From Pseudomonadota bacterium (lineage in GTDB: Bacteria; Pseudomonadota; Gammaproteobacteria; Xanthomonadales; Xanthomonadaceae), in assembly GCA_021821195.1 (NCBI GenBank), contig JAKACT010000003.1, positions 186,001 through 250,000 of the forward strand: a stretch of DNA of 64,000 nucleotides, given 5' to 3'. A program made the position numbers and the translations under genes. Positions within the stretch are counted from its first letter, which is position 1. Each line of letters begins with the position of its first letter. Below are positions 19,799 to 30,900 of this stretch, piece by piece. The notes beneath the pieces are model-generated. The model was not told the origin of the DNA and ran no database searches. It saw nothing but the letters and a program-made list of their open reading frames with translations.

Positions 19799-19819
19799 GG
19801 CGCGGCGCTGCGACGCCGC

Positions 19820-21544
19820 TCAAGGATTGTCGGCAGCAGCCTTCGGCGCCGGGCGCACGCTGCCGTTGTCTTCCTGCAGTTCCGGCTTGAACGGCACCGC
19901 AGGGGCAGCGCGACCGGTCGAGGACTGTTCGTTGACGTCGGGGTTCACCGGCATGCAGCCGCCGCCGAACTGCAGCAGCGACACCACGCATTTCAGCTTG
20001 AGACTGGTGCCAGGAATCGGGATCGACAGTTCCTTGATCCCACGCCGCACCCACTCCTGCAGCAGCGTGCCCTGCGGGATCCAGTATTTGTCGAAGCGGG
20101 TGCCGCGGTATTCCAGCCCCGGCCGCTTCAGCCAAGTGCCGGCGCGGTCGAGGTCGACGCCGTCCTGGTCCAACCATTCATCCGGCAGGCGCGCACTGCC
20201 ATCGGCATTGAACAAGCCGGACTTGCCGTCGCCATCGCGCCCCTTGCCAGTACCGGTGCCGGCGACGTTGCGTTGCGAAGCACCCCAGTCATCGCTCTTG
20301 GCCGCGCCCGGCCAACCGCCCGGTGCTGGCTTCAGCGCCGGCCCAGCGCCGGTACCCACTGCAGCGACGCCGCGCCCGCCGGCCGCTGCCGGTCGTGCGC
20401 CCTGTCCGTTGCCGGCCTGCGCCTGCCCGGCCACGGTGCTTGCGGCATGCGCACTGCCGCCTGCCACGGCATTGCCGCGATCACGGGCAGCGGCGGTGGC
20501 ACTGCCGGCATCCGGCTTCAACGGCAGCTCACGCACCCGCTCGATTGGCTGCGGCACCCGCAGCTGCGCGGGGGCATCGGCGACCGGCGCGGCGCGCTGT
20601 TGCGCTTGCAGGCGCGGATCCGGCCGGAACACCTCGATCTCGCGCACCTGTTCCTTCAATTCCGGCGCGCGCAGCTGCGCCTGCCGCTGCACCGGCTGCA
20701 GCACGCGCGGCGCAGGCGTTTCAAACACCGAAAGCGACTCCACCTGCGCCCGCGGCCGAGTTTCCAGCAGCGGCGCCTGCGGCAGCACCACGCTGCGCTC
20801 GCGCGGCGGCGGCAGCTTGAATCCATCCGGCTGCGGCTGCGGCACCTCGCTGACCTGCAGCACCTGCCGTGCTTCCAGCGGCGTGGGCGGCGCCGGCTCC
20901 AGCGCCGGCACCGGCCGGCTGGCGTCGATGGCCTGCGGCAGCGGCACTGCCATCTGCTCCAACGCCGGCGGCGCAGCGGTTGCCGCGGCGGCTTCCGGCA
21001 TCGCACCTACCACCGGCGTCGGCACGGGCGTGGATCGGGGGGCGGGCGACGACGCGGACGGCGCAGACTGCGCACCCTGTCCGGCCAGCGCACCGCCGCC
21101 CGTCTCCGCATTACCGCGACCGATGAAATGCACCTGCACCACCTGCCCGAGGTCGTCGTCCCGCCGCGCCATTTCCGCCAGGTGTAGGTACATCAGCCAG
21201 AGCAACATCGCCGCCAGCAGCAGGTGCAGCAGGATGTCGGCCGCGCCCACGCCGATCCGCAGCGTGCGCTCGTCGCGCGGATCGTGCGGCCGCGCCAGTC
21301 GCTGCAGGTGGAAAAACGGCAGTCCCAGTTTGGCGGCATGGCCCTGCGCCGCGTAGCTCAGGCGCTGCGCCAGCGGCGCCACCCAGGCTTCGATCTGCGC
21401 GCGCGCCGCGCCGGCGTCGGCCTGCGGCTGCGCATCGAACCAGCGCTGCCAGCCGGCGGGCATTTCCCCGGGACCATCGGCCTGCCCCCGCTTGGACAAG
21501 TGTCGTTGTTCGAGCGCGGCGATCAGGTCCTGTGCCGTCGTCAC
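19820..21544 (-). CDS. Proline-rich transmembrane repetitive protein with TonB/TolA-like layout
   Basis: 574 residues, GTG start. An N-terminal cytoplasmic part of about 100 residues is followed by one transmembrane segment ([19 protein letters not shown]). A roughly 280-residue Pro/Ala/Gln-rich stretch then leads to a compact C-terminal domain (from about 460) with [20 protein letters not shown] and two cysteines, in KLKCVVS and FGGGCMPV. The layout of anchor, extended periplasm-spanning linker and end domain is like TonB and TolA, but the end domain is not one I know. Xanthomonads have a protein annotated as a transmembrane repetitive protein that looks the same. It starts 15 bases after nfuA, so the two are probably co-transcribed. 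Confidence 0.75.
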   Translation of the reverse strand: MTTAQDLIAALEQRHLSKRGQADGPGEMPAGWQRWFDAQPQADAGAARAQIEAWVAPLAQRLSYAAQGHAAKLGLPFFHLQRLARPHDPRDERTLRIGVGAADILLHLLLAAMLLWLMYLHLAEMARRDDDLGQVVQVHFIGRGNAETGGGALAGQGAQSAPSASSPAPRSTPVPTPVVGAMPEAAAATAAPPALEQMAVPLPQAIDASRPVPALEPAPPTPLEARQVLQVSEVPQPQPDGFKLPPPRERSVVLPQAPLLETRPRAQVESLSVFETPAPRVLQPVQRQAQLRAPELKEQVREIEVFRPDPRLQAQQRAAPVADAPAQLRVPQPIERVRELPLKPDAGSATAAARDRGNAVAGGSAHAASTVAGQAQAGNGQGARPAAAGGRGVAAVGTGAGPALKPAPGGWPGAAKSDDWGASQRNVAGTGTGKGRDGDGKSGLFNADGSARLPDEWLDQDGVDLDRAGTWLKRPGLEYRGTRFDKYWIPQGTLLQEWVRRGIKELSIPIPGTSLKLKCVVSLLQFGGGCMPVNPDVNEQSSTGRAAPAVPFKPELQEDNGSVRPAPKAAADNP

Positions 21545-21559
21545 GCGCGCCCGGTTCCG

Positions 21560-22144
21560 TCAGTTCGACATGTACGGCGCGCTGCCGCTGGCGTGGTCGG
21601 TGACGTCGCGCACCCCCGTCACCCCCGGCACCTTGTCCAGCAGGGTCTTCTCGACGCCCTGCTTCAGGGTGATGTCGACCATGCTGCAGCCATGGCAGCC
21701 GCCGCCGAAATTGAGCACCACGATGCCGTCGGCGGTGATTTCGGTGAGGGTGACGTGGCCCTTGTGCATGGCCAGCTGCGGATTGATGTCGTTCTCGATC
21801 ACCCAGCGCACGCGCTCGACCAGCGATGCCGACTCGCCCGGCGCCACGCCCTTGATCCGCGGCGCGCGGATCTGCAGCTGGCCGCCGGTGGCCATCGTCG
21901 CGTAGTCGATTTCGGCACCGTCGAGGAACGGCACGCTGGGGGCATCCAGCCACAGCGTGAAGCCTTCGCAATCGATCGCCCACTCGTCGCCGGCAAGCTC
22001 GTCCGGCTCGGCAAATTCCAGGCGCACGTCGGCACGCGCGGTACCGGGGTGCTGGGCGGACAGGCGCACGCCCAGGCCGGGAATCGCCTCGCGCTCGATC
22101 AGCTTGCGGAAATGGGTTTGCGCGGCTTCGGAAATCTGGATCAT
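21560..22144 (-). CDS. nfuA: Fe-S cluster carrier NfuA
   Basis: 194 residues. An N-terminal degenerate A-type domain is followed by a C-terminal Nfu domain with the cluster-binding CHGC motif in [17 protein letters not shown]. NfuA delivers 4Fe-4S clusters, particularly under stress. TAGAAT lies 6 bases before the ATG and there is no Shine-Dalgarno. The window holds two Fe-S carriers, this and the A-type protein at 17332, both with the same leaderless arrangement. Confidence 0.93.
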   Translation of the reverse strand: MIQISEAAQTHFRKLIEREAIPGLGVRLSAQHPGTARADVRLEFAEPDELAGDEWAIDCEGFTLWLDAPSVPFLDGAEIDYATMATGGQLQIRAPRIKGVAPGESASLVERVRWVIENDINPQLAMHKGHVTLTEITADGIVVLNFGGGCHGCSMVDITLKQGVEKTLLDKVPGVTGVRDVTDHASGSAPYMSN

Positions 22145-22150
22145 CCGGCT

Positions 22151-22156
22151 ATTCTA
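22151..22156 (-). promoter_or_regulatory. -10 element for a leaderless nfuA transcript
   Basis: TAGAAT on the minus strand exactly 6 bases from the ATG. No -35 match at 16-18 bases. Confidence 0.5.
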
Positions 22157-22222
22157 GCGGCGCGGCGTTGCAGCTGCGTATCACCCGCACCCCGGGTTCA
22201 GCCCGCGCACGGAGAGCACACC

Positions 22223-22564
22223 ATGGCCGATCTCATCCCCCTCGCCCAAGCCCGCTGCATTGCCCGACGCGGCCACGAACACCGGCTGGGCGAAGCCCGC
22301 ATCCGCGAGCTGCTGCCGCAGCTGCAGGGCTGGGAGCTGCTGGAAAACGGCCATGTACTGGGTAAGACGTTCACCTTTCCCGACTACTACCGGACGATAT
22401 CGTTCGTGAACGCGCTGGCCCACGTCGCCAACGCCGAGAACCACCATCCGGACCTGTCGGTGCACTACGACCGCTGCGTGGTGCATTTCTCCACCCACGA
22501 CGTGGGCGGGCTGAGCGAGAACGATTTCATCTGCGCGGCGAAGGCGGATCTACTCGCAGGCTGA
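22223..22564 (+). CDS. phhB: Pterin-4a-carbinolamine dehydratase
   Basis: 113 residues. The active-site signature is [13 protein letters not shown], with the paired histidines, and [15 protein letters not shown] follows. The enzyme dehydrates 4a-hydroxytetrahydrobiopterin, recycling the cofactor of phenylalanine hydroxylase; no phhA gene is adjacent. GGAGA lies 7 bases before the ATG. Length is standard. Confidence 0.92.
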   Translation: MADLIPLAQARCIARRGHEHRLGEARIRELLPQLQGWELLENGHVLGKTFTFPDYYRTISFVNALAHVANAENHHPDLSVHYDRCVVHFSTHDVGGLSENDFICAAKADLLAG

Positions 22565-22600
22565 AGCACCGGAGGCGTTGGCTGCCAAGGCCACCAATCC

Positions 22601-23566
22601 CTACCCCAGCCTATCCAGCACCTCGATCAGCTCCGGCACCAACGGCGCGTTGAGCGAATACGGCGCCTTGCCGCCGTCGAGCGCGAACTCCAGCGTGGAG
22701 GCGTGCAGGAACAGCCGCTTCAGCCCGACCTGCTCGCGCAAGCGCTTGTTGGCGGCCTCGTCGCCGTATTTATCGTCGCCCGCCACCGGATGGCCGATGT
22801 GCTGGGCGTGGACGCGGATCTGGTGGGTGCGGCCGGTTTCGATGCGGATCTCGCAATAACTCTGCCCGCCGCGCCGCTCCAGCATCCGGAAATGGCTCAT
22901 CGACGGCTTGCCGGCGGGGTTGACCTGCACATGCCGCTCGCCGCCTTGGCGCAGGCCGACGTGCAGCGGCGCATCCACGCTCATGGTGCCACCCGGCATG
23001 CGCCCCAGCAACAGCGCCAGATAGCGCTTTTCGATGCCGGATCCGTGATCTTCCCGCAGCAATCGCTGCAATTCCGACAACGCGGAACGCTTCTTGGACA
23101 GCACCAGCAGGCCCGAGGTATCGCGGTCCAGCCGGTGGACGAGCTCCAGCGTGTCGCGCGGGCGCAGGGCGCGCATCGCCTCGATCACGCCGAAGGAAAT
23201 GCCGCTGCCGCCGTGGCTGGCGATGCCCGAAGGCTTGTTAATCGCCAGCAGGCGGGTGTCCTCGAACACGATCGAGGCCTCGAGCGCCGCCAGCAGGCCT
23301 TTGGGCGGTGAACGTCCGGCATCCTGCTGCATTTCGAGTCGAACAGGCGGGATCCTGACCTCATCCCCCACCTCGAGCTTGCGCTCCGCCTTGGCCCGGC
23401 CGCCGTTGATCCGCACCTGCCCGCTGCGCACGAGCTTGTAGACCAGGCTGCGCGGGGCGCCCTTGAGCTGGCCCAGCAGGAAGTTGTCCAGCCGCTGCCC
23501 GGCGCGATCGTCGGGAACGCGGACGGTACGCGCGCCGCCGCTGGGGGGGGTATCCGGCTGTGTCAT
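22601..23566 (-). CDS. rluC: 23S rRNA pseudouridine synthase RluC family
   Basis: 321 residues. An S4 RNA-binding domain (about 20-80) is followed by the pseudouridylase domain with the catalytic aspartate in HRLDRDTSGLLVLSK and the motif GRTHQIRVHAQHIGHPV. RluC modifies 23S rRNA at three positions in E. coli. The frame is open a further 82 codons upstream; I chose the ATG at 23566 because the S4 domain starts soon after. It is divergent from rne across about 450 bases, the same arrangement as in E. coli. Confidence 0.92.
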   Translation of the reverse strand: MTQPDTPPSGGARTVRVPDDRAGQRLDNFLLGQLKGAPRSLVYKLVRSGQVRINGGRAKAERKLEVGDEVRIPPVRLEMQQDAGRSPPKGLLAALEASIVFEDTRLLAINKPSGIASHGGSGISFGVIEAMRALRPRDTLELVHRLDRDTSGLLVLSKKRSALSELQRLLREDHGSGIEKRYLALLLGRMPGGTMSVDAPLHVGLRQGGERHVQVNPAGKPSMSHFRMLERRGGQSYCEIRIETGRTHQIRVHAQHIGHPVAGDDKYGDEAANKRLREQVGLKRLFLHASTLEFALDGGKAPYSLNAPLVPELIEVLDRLG

Positions 23567-24016
23567 TGGAGGCTGATCTGCTACACTCGGGGGGCGATGC
23601 AAGGGTTTGATTTCGCAGGAAGTGTCGGGCGGTTGACCGCCCATCCGGCCGAAAGCCGGCCTGCCTGGCGAGCCCCGCCGCAGTGACGTTGCCACCGCCC
23701 TCGGGGCGGACATGTTAACGGCTGCGCGGCAAACCCGCCCATTGCCGGCCCCCGCCGTGACTCTGCCCGTTGAACAACGCCCCGTGCGACGCGCCCATTC
23801 CCCACAAGGCATGCGGTGGCGGTCGCCGGCCCAGCAAGCCCATTACAAGGAAAAAGCGCTCCCGCGGTTCGCCGTGGTGTGGCAGCGCTGGAAAACTCGA
23901 AAGCGGCACGGCCTGCGCCCAGCGCGGCCGCGCGCTCGGTGGTATCCAGAAGCGAAACGCCCATGGCGTTCCGCGCGGCACCCATGCCGGGTGTGGCAGC
24001 GCACAAGGAACGCACA
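23567..24016 (+). other. Long rluC-rne intergenic region, probable rne 5' leader
   Basis: 450 bases without a convincing gene. The rne frame stays open upstream to 23816, but the residues look like translated GC-rich leader, and the SD AAGGA near 24005 marks the real start. In E. coli rne is autoregulated through its long 5' UTR. By position and length this could do the same, but I identified no specific hairpin homologous to the E. coli one. Confidence 0.5.
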
Positions 24017-27000
24017 ATGAAGCGAATGCTCATCAACGCCACGCAGGCGGAAGAACTGCGGGTCGCCATCGTCGACGGACAGAACCTGTACGACATCGAC
24101 ATCGAACAGCCGTCCCGCGACAACAAGAAGTCCAACATCTACAAGGGCCGCATCACCCGGCTCGAGCCCTCCCTCGAAGCCGCCTTCGTCGAATACGGCG
24201 GCGAGCGCCACGGCTTCCTGCCGCTGAAGGAAATCTCCCGCGACTATTTCCAGGCGGGCGTGGACCACAACAAGGCTGGCATCAAGGAACTCCTGCGCGA
24301 AGGCCAGGAAGTGGTGGTGCAGGTGGACAAGGAAGAGCGCGGCAACAAGGGCGCGGCCCTGACCACGTTCATCTCGCTTGCCGGCCGCTACATGGTGCTG
24401 ATGCCGAACTCGCCGACCGCTGGCGGCGTCTCGCGCCGGATCGAGGGCGACGACCGCGCCGAACTGAAGCGCGCGATGGATTCGCTGGACATCCCCGACG
24501 AGATGGGCGTGATCATCCGCACCGCCGGCGTGGGCCGCGACGCGGAAGAGCTGCAGTGGGACCTGGATTACCTGCTGAGCATCTGGCGCGCGATCGCCGA
24601 GGCCGCGCTGAGCAAGCCGGCGCCGTTCCTGATCTACCAGGAGTCGCGCCTGATCGTGCGCGCCCTGCGCGACTACATGCGCAGCGACATCGGTGAGATC
24701 CTGGTCGACACCCCGGAGATGTACGCCGAGGCGCTGGAGTTCGTCGAGCAGGTGATGCCGCACAACAAGCGCAAGCTGAAGCAATACACCGACGACGTGC
24801 CGCTGTTCAACCGCTTCCAGATCGAATCGCAGATCGAGAACGCCTACGAGCGCACCATCCGCCTGCCCTCCGGCGGCGCGCTGGTGATCGACCAGACTGA
24901 GGCGCTGACCGCCATCGACGTCAACTCGGCGCGCGCCACCAAGGGCGGCGACATCGAGGAAACCGCGTTCAACACCAACCTGGAGGCGGCCGAGGAAGTG
25001 GCGCGCCAGCTGCGCCTGCGCGACCTGGGCGGGCTGGTGGTGATCGACTTCATCGACATGTCGTCCAACAAGCACCAGCGCGACGTGGAGAACAAGCTGC
25101 AGAACGCGCTGAAGTACGACCGCGCGCGCGTGCAGATCGGCCGCATCAGCCGCTTCGGCCTGCTGGAAATGAGCCGCCAGCGCCTGCGCCCCAGCTTGGG
25201 CGAGGCCAGCCAGATCGTCTGCCCGCGCTGCGAGGGCCACGGCCGCATGCGCAGCGTCGAGTCGCTGTCGCTCTCCATCATCCGCGTCGCCGAAGAGCAC
25301 GCGATGAAGGACAACACCGGGCAGGTGCTGGTGCAGGCGCCGGTGGAGATCGCCAACTTCCTGCTCAACGAGAAGCGCAGCGCGCTGCGCGAGATCGAAC
25401 AGCGCCACGACGCGCCGATCGTGATCGTCGCCGACGAACAGCTGCATACCCCGCATTACGAAGTGACGCGCATCCGCGACAACGAGATGGGCGAGGAAAC
25501 CGGCCGGCCCAGCTACCAGCGCGGCACCCCGCGCAAGCTGAACACCATCGCGCTGACCAAGGGCCAGCTGAACATCCCGCCGCCGGCCGTCACCAAGGTC
25601 AGCCCCGCCCAGCCGGCGCCGCTGCGCGAACCCAAGCCGATGCCGGCCGAACCGCAGCAGGCGCCCGCGCCGGCCTTCGCGCAAGCGGCGAAGCCGGCCC
25701 CGGCCGCACCCGCCAGCGGCGGCGTGATCGGCTGGCTGCGCGGCCTGTTCGGCGCGGCGCCCAGCGCGCCCGCCCCGGCGCCGGCACGCAGCGAAGGCAA
25801 TGGCCGCCGCGACGAGCGCGGCAATCGCCGCAACGAGCGTGATGGCCGCGGCAACCGCGATGGCCGCCGTGACGAGGGCCGCCGCGACGACAATCGCCAG
25901 CGCGACAACCGTGGCGAAGGCCAGAAACAGCAGAAGCAGAAGCAGCCGCAGCAGAAGCAGGAGCGCCAGCCGCAGCAGCCGAAGCCGCAGGAAAAGCCGC
26001 AGCAGCCGCAGCAGAAGCAGCCGCGCCCGCCCCGTCAGGAGCGTCCGGCCAACGAGGCCGCGCAACCAGCGGAAGTCGCCGCCGCTGCGGTCGCCGCCGC
26101 TGCCGGGCTCGCGGAGAGCACCACGGCTGCGGTGATCCAGCAGCCGGCCGCACCGGTGCCGTCGGCCGCGCCTGCGGAGCTGGAGTCGACCGTCGACACC
26201 GCCCGGCTGGAAGCGTCCAGCGACGGCGCGCCCGCCGCTGGCGACGACGCCAACACGGGAGAGGGCGGCGGCAAGCGCCGTCGCGGCCGTCGCGGCGGTC
26301 GCCGCCGCCGTCGTGGCAACGGCGACGCCGCCGGCGGTGCCGACGAGGCGATGCTGGACCATGATGAAGCGTTGGACGAGGTGGTTGGCGCCGACACCAA
26401 CCAGCCGGAATTCGATTTCGACGACATCGAAGCCCCGGCTCCGGTGGCCGCAGTGCCGCCGGCGGACAACGCCGCCCCGATCGTCCGCGAGCGACCCGCT
26501 GCAAAGGTGGAAGCGCCCACCCCGGCACCGGCCGCCGCCGCGATTGTCGCGATCAGTTCGCCTACCGCCGCCGAGGTGGCACCGGTGGCCGCGGAGATCG
26601 CAGCGCCGGCCGTGCAGGCGCCTGGCGTCGCCACGTCCGAAGCCGAACTGCTGCCGCCGGCGGACGCCGTGACCGCAACCGCTTCGGTCGAAGTGGAGGC
26701 CGAGCGCGCCGAAGTTTCCGCGCAGCCTGCAGCCGATGTGCCGGTGCCCGCGCCGGCACCGGCCAAGGCTCCGGAGGTTGCTGACGCCAACCCGGCCGAA
26801 GGGGCCATGGCGCAGGCCAGCGTTGCCGTCGAACCTAGCGCCGCCGCGGAAGTGGCACCGGTTGCAGTCGTGGAGCCGGTAACACCGGCCGTGGAACCGG
26901 TCGCGGCCGCAGCCCCGGCACCCGCACCGGTTTCGATCCCGGCTCCGGACGCTCCCACGCGCGGGCTGTTCGAGTCGCTGCCGGAGGCCGCACCGGCCGC

Positions 27001-27070
27001 ACCGGAAGCGCAGGTTGCCGCCACGGAAGCTGCGGAAAAAGACGGCGACGAGCCGCGCCACGACGCCTGA
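24017..27070 (+). CDS. rne: Ribonuclease E
   Basis: 1017-residue endoribonuclease, core of the RNA degradosome. It begins [20 protein letters not shown] and has an S1 domain at about 35-120. The catalytic aspartates are D301 ([10 protein letters not shown]) and D344 (VVIDFIDM). The zinc-link cysteines are C402 and C405 in VCPRCEGHG. The C-terminal half is disordered: an Arg/Asp/Asn-rich run (about 590-640), a Gln/Lys/Pro-rich run, an arginine patch [15 protein letters not shown] near 755, then a long Ala/Pro/Val tail. Arginine-rich runs bind RNA in other RNase E proteins; the glutamine-rich run is less usual. A strong terminator follows. Confidence 0.96.
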   Translation: MKRMLINATQAEELRVAIVDGQNLYDIDIEQPSRDNKKSNIYKGRITRLEPSLEAAFVEYGGERHGFLPLKEISRDYFQAGVDHNKAGIKELLREGQEVVVQVDKEERGNKGAALTTFISLAGRYMVLMPNSPTAGGVSRRIEGDDRAELKRAMDSLDIPDEMGVIIRTAGVGRDAEELQWDLDYLLSIWRAIAEAALSKPAPFLIYQESRLIVRALRDYMRSDIGEILVDTPEMYAEALEFVEQVMPHNKRKLKQYTDDVPLFNRFQIESQIENAYERTIRLPSGGALVIDQTEALTAIDVNSARATKGGDIEETAFNTNLEAAEEVARQLRLRDLGGLVVIDFIDMSSNKHQRDVENKLQNALKYDRARVQIGRISRFGLLEMSRQRLRPSLGEASQIVCPRCEGHGRMRSVESLSLSIIRVAEEHAMKDNTGQVLVQAPVEIANFLLNEKRSALREIEQRHDAPIVIVADEQLHTPHYEVTRIRDNEMGEETGRPSYQRGTPRKLNTIALTKGQLNIPPPAVTKVSPAQPAPLREPKPMPAEPQQAPAPAFAQAAKPAPAAPASGGVIGWLRGLFGAAPSAPAPAPARSEGNGRRDERGNRRNERDGRGNRDGRRDEGRRDDNRQRDNRGEGQKQQKQKQPQQKQERQPQQPKPQEKPQQPQQKQPRPPRQERPANEAAQPAEVAAAAVAAAAGLAESTTAAVIQQPAAPVPSAAPAELESTVDTARLEASSDGAPAAGDDANTGEGGGKRRRGRRGGRRRRRGNGDAAGGADEAMLDHDEALDEVVGADTNQPEFDFDDIEAPAPVAAVPPADNAAPIVRERPAAKVEAPTPAPAAAAIVAISSPTAAEVAPVAAEIAAPAVQAPGVATSEAELLPPADAVTATASVEVEAERAEVSAQPAADVPVPAPAPAKAPEVADANPAEGAMAQASVAVEPSAAAEVAPVAVVEPVTPAVEPVAAAAPAPAPVSIPAPDAPTRGLFESLPEAAPAAPEAQVAATEAAEKDGDEPRHDA

Positions 27071-27094
27071 TCCAGGGCGACGGACAGGAAAAAA

Positions 27095-27128
27095 GATGGC
27101 GCCGGTTTCCCGGCGCCATCGCATTTTG
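27095..27128 (+). terminator. rne terminator
   Basis: Eleven-bp stem gatggcgccgg / ccggcgccatc with a 4-nt loop and a downstream gcattttgg run. The stem could also serve the convergent regulator gene. Confidence 0.85.
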
Positions 27129-27170
27129 GTCATTTGGAATCGAGCGGCGCCGCCCGCTAGCCGCCGCAGC

Positions 27171-27824
27171 TCAGTGCACGGCCTGCGCCGGATCGATCAG
27201 GCCGTACTGGCCCACCAGCCGCGCCAGCGCGATGTTGTCCTGGATACCGAGCTTCTCGAACAGCCGGGTCTTGTGGGTGTTCACGGTCTTGGCGCTCAGG
27301 CTCAGCTGGCGGGCGATGGCTTCCTGCCGCAGGCCCTGGTTCAGCAGCAGCGCGACTTCCAGCTCACGCGGCGTCAGCGTATCGAAGGGTGAAGCGGTTT
27401 CACCGTGCAGGCCGGCCAGCGCCAGTCCCTGCGCGATCGAGCTGGCCAGGTATTTCCTGCCACGCGCCACGTCGCGCACCGCGCGCAGCAGCTCGGACGC
27501 GTCGCTGGCCTTGCCGACGTAGCCGAAGGCGCCCGCCTCCAGCAGCCGGCGCGGCATCGGCCCGTCTTCCAGCACCGACACCGCGATGACCCGGGTGCCG
27601 TACTCGCCGCGCACGATGCGTTCGGTCAGCTCCAGCCCGCTGAGTCCGGGCAGGTGGAGGTCGCACAGCACCACGTCCGGCCTGAGCTTGCGGATCTGCG
27701 GCAGCGCTGCTTCCGCGCTGTCCGCTTCGCCTATCACCTCGATGTCGTCCTCCGTGCCCAGGATCAGGCGGAAGCCCGCGCGTACCAACGCGTGGTCGTC
27801 GACAATGAACACCTTGATCCCCAT
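27171..27824 (-). CDS. NarL/FixJ-family response regulator
   Basis: 217 residues. The receiver domain has VDDHALVR, the phospho-acceptor Asp in VVLCDLHLPG, and the conserved Lys in GYVGKASD. The LuxR-type DNA-binding domain (about 145-205) reads LTPRELEVALLLNQGL and LSAKTVNTHKTRLFEKL. I chose the ATG at 27824, which has GGGGAG upstream. It follows the hybrid sensor kinase gene by 78 bases on the same strand, so the two likely form a two-component system. Target genes are unknown. Confidence 0.93.
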   Translation of the reverse strand: MGIKVFIVDDHALVRAGFRLILGTEDDIEVIGEADSAEAALPQIRKLRPDVVLCDLHLPGLSGLELTERIVRGEYGTRVIAVSVLEDGPMPRRLLEAGAFGYVGKASDASELLRAVRDVARGRKYLASSIAQGLALAGLHGETASPFDTLTPRELEVALLLNQGLRQEAIARQLSLSAKTVNTHKTRLFEKLGIQDNIALARLVGQYGLIDPAQAVH

Positions 27825-27902
27825 GACGGCTCTCCCCTGTCCGATGGGCACAAGGTAGCGCCCCGCCACGCCCCGGCCAAGCAGGATTTGGCGCGATCGC
27901 GG

Positions 27903-30900
27903 CTAGGAATAATCCGACCCGCGCGCCGCCAGCATCCGGTCCAGCACCGATTTCAGCGCCAGCGGACGCAGCGGCTTCATCAGCAGCGGCAAGCCGGCCT
28001 CCTGCGCGGCGCTGCGTACCGCGCCGGTCTGGTCGGCGCTGAGGATCAGGCAAGGCGCGGCCGGGAACGCCGCGATTAGGCGGCCATGCAGCGCCACCCC
28101 ATCGTCGCCATCGTCGAGGTGGTAGTCGAAGATCCACAGGTCGAACCATGCCGCCGCCAGTGCGGCCGTCGCGGCATGGCCATCGGCCACGGCCAGCACT
28201 TCGCAGCCCCAGCCACGCAGCACCCCGGCCAACGCGTCGCGCGCCGGCGCCTCGTTGTCCACCACCAGCACCCGTAGCCCACCAAGCCCGCGCGGCGCGG
28301 CGCGATGCGGCTGTGCCGCCGGCGCACGCGGCACGTCGATGGCGAAGATGCTGCCGCGACCCAAGGTGCTGCGCAGCGACACGTCCGATCCCAGCAGCTG
28401 GGCGATGCGGCGGGCAATCGCCAGGCCCAGGCCCAGCCCCTGCCCCGGGGCGTCATCGCCACGGCGGAACTCCTCGAAGATCGCCTCGCGCTTGGCCGTA
28501 TCGATGCCAGGCCCGGTGTCGTGGACCTCGATGCGCAGGCCATCGCCGCTACGGCGCACGCCCAGCAGCACCCGTCCGCTGGCGGTATAGCGCAGCGCGT
28601 TGGCGAGGAAGTTCTGCAGCACCCGCCGCAGCAGCTGCGGATCGCTACGAACCCAGGTGCGGGTGGGCACGAACTCCAGCGCCAGCCCGCGCTGCCCGGC
28701 CAGCACGCGGAACTGCGTCACCAGCGGATCCAGCACGTCGGCCAGCGGGAAGGCGCGCGGCTCCGGCACCAATCCACCCGCTTCCAGCCGCGACATGTCC
28801 AGCAGGGTGGTCAGCAGGTCGGTGGTGGAATCCAGTGCTGAACCGATATGCCGCGCAAGCTCGCGCTCCCCGGGCGCGCCGCGCTGCTGCAGCGTATCGG
28901 TAAACAGATGCGCGGCGTGCAACGGCTGCAGCAGGTCGTGGCCGATGGCGGCGAGGAAGCGGCTCTTGGCGTCGTTGGCGTGCTCGGCCTCGCGCTTGGC
29001 GGTTTCCAGCAGCGCGGTGCGCTCGGCCACGCGCTGCTCCAGCGTTTCGTTCACCCGCATCAGCCCAGCCTCGGCCTGGCGGAACTCGGTGACGTCGGTG
29101 AAGGTGGCGACGAAGCCACCGCCCGGCATCGGGTTGCCGCGGATCTCGACGATGCAGCCGTCCTTGAACACGCGCTCGGACAGGTGCGGCGTGCCCGCGC
29201 GCATATGCGCCAGCCGGCGCTCCAGCGCGGCGCCGTCGCGGGCCGGATCGATGCCGGCGATCTCGCGCAGCGCCCAGCGCGCCGCCTCGGCAATCGGCAT
29301 GCCTACCCGCAGCATCCCCGGCGGGTATCCGAACAGTTCCTCGTAGCGACGGTTCCAGGCCACCAGGTGCAGTTCGGCATCGACCACGCTGATGCCCTGG
29401 CTCATGTTTTCCAGCGCCGCCTCCAACAGCCGCTGGTTGAAGCGCAGGTCCTGCGAGGCCTCGCCGACGATGGCGGCGACGGTATCGAGGTCGGCGCCGC
29501 GCCGGTCCGCATCCTCCACCGGATCCCGGCGCGCCGCGTCCAGCAGCAGGCGCGCCGAGGCGCTGCCCAGCACCGCCGCCAGCTCGTGTTCCAGCTTCGA
29601 TTCGATCCGCGCCGGCACCGTGCCACTGGCCGGCGCATGCCGCAGCAGCTCGTCGACGCGCTCCACCGGCAGGAAACGCCGCCCCGCGTTGCGCAAGCTG
29701 GCAAGGTCGGCGCCGCGCGCCTGCGGGTGGCGCTGTTGGCCACGCAGCGCAGCCAGCAGCAGCGTGGCGGCGGTGCCGACGAACAGGCTCACCCCGACCG
29801 CGCGGCCCAACCGGCTCCAGCCGGTCAGGCCGAACACCGCGTCCGGCGCCAGCCAAGACAGGCCGAACGGTCCATCGCGCAGCCACGCCGGATCGCCGCC
29901 GCTGGTGGCCACCAGCATCGGCACCAGCATCACCCACAGCCACGCCACGAAGCCGGCCAGCACGCCGACGGTGGCGGCGATGGCCGGGGTGTGCGGCCGC
30001 CAGACCGCGAACACCAGCGCCGGCACCAGCGTCGCCAGCGCGGAGAACGACACCGCGCCGACATCCGCCAGCGCCTCGTTGCCACTGACCAGCCGGCTGT
30101 AAGCCCAGCCCAACAGCATCAGCGCCACGATGCCGGTGCGCCGCAGCAGCAGCAGGTCGCCGCGATGGTCTCCATGGCCGTCGCCCCCCGCGCGTGCCCA
30201 CGCGCCGCGCAGCAGGCCCGGCGCGAACCAGTGGTTGCCGATCATCAGGCTCAGCGTCAGCGTGCTCACGATCACCATGCCGGTGGCGGCACTGAGCCCA
30301 CCCAGGAACACCAGCAGCGCCAGCGCGGCATTGCCCTGCGCCAGCGGCAGCGCCAGCGCATACATGTCGGTGGGCACCGCATCGCCGAGCAGCGCCGCGC
30401 CGTAGCGGGCCAACGCCAGCGTGGGCAGCGCGATCAGCAGCAGGTACAGCGGGAATTGCCAGCGCGCGGTGCGCACGTCGGCCTCGTCGCGGCACTCCAC
30501 CACCCCGACGTGGAACTGGTGCGGCATCACGAACATCGCCAGCGCGCCCAGGATCACCAGCGGCATGAAGCCGCCGGCCGTGCGCACCGGCGGGGGCGCG
30601 GCGGGCATTTCCTGCAGTCCGCCCAGGCCCAGCCAGACGAAGCCGCCCAGCGCCAGCATCGCCACCAGCTTGAACAGCGACTCGAACGCCAGCGCCAGCA
30701 CCAGCCCCCGGTTGTGCCCGGCCGCGTTGACCCGGCGGGTGCCGAACAGGATCGCGAACAGCGCCATCGCCAAGGCCACGTACAGCGCACCGTCGTGCCA
30801 CAGCGGCGCATCTGCGCTAGTGGCAAGCCCGCCGGTGACGGTGGCCAGGCTCATGGTGATCGCCTGCAGCTGCAGCGCGATGTAGGGAATCAGGCCGAGC

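Noticed and set aside
23816-24016. N-terminal extension of RNase E
   Set aside because: The frame is open but AAGGA and the usual MKRMLINA start are at 24017, and the extra residues have no conserved sequence.
23843-27133. Open frame of about 1,100 codons antisense to rne
   Set aside because: It is a shadow of high-GC codon bias. Its translation is low-complexity and matches no family, while rne on the plus strand has full domain structure.
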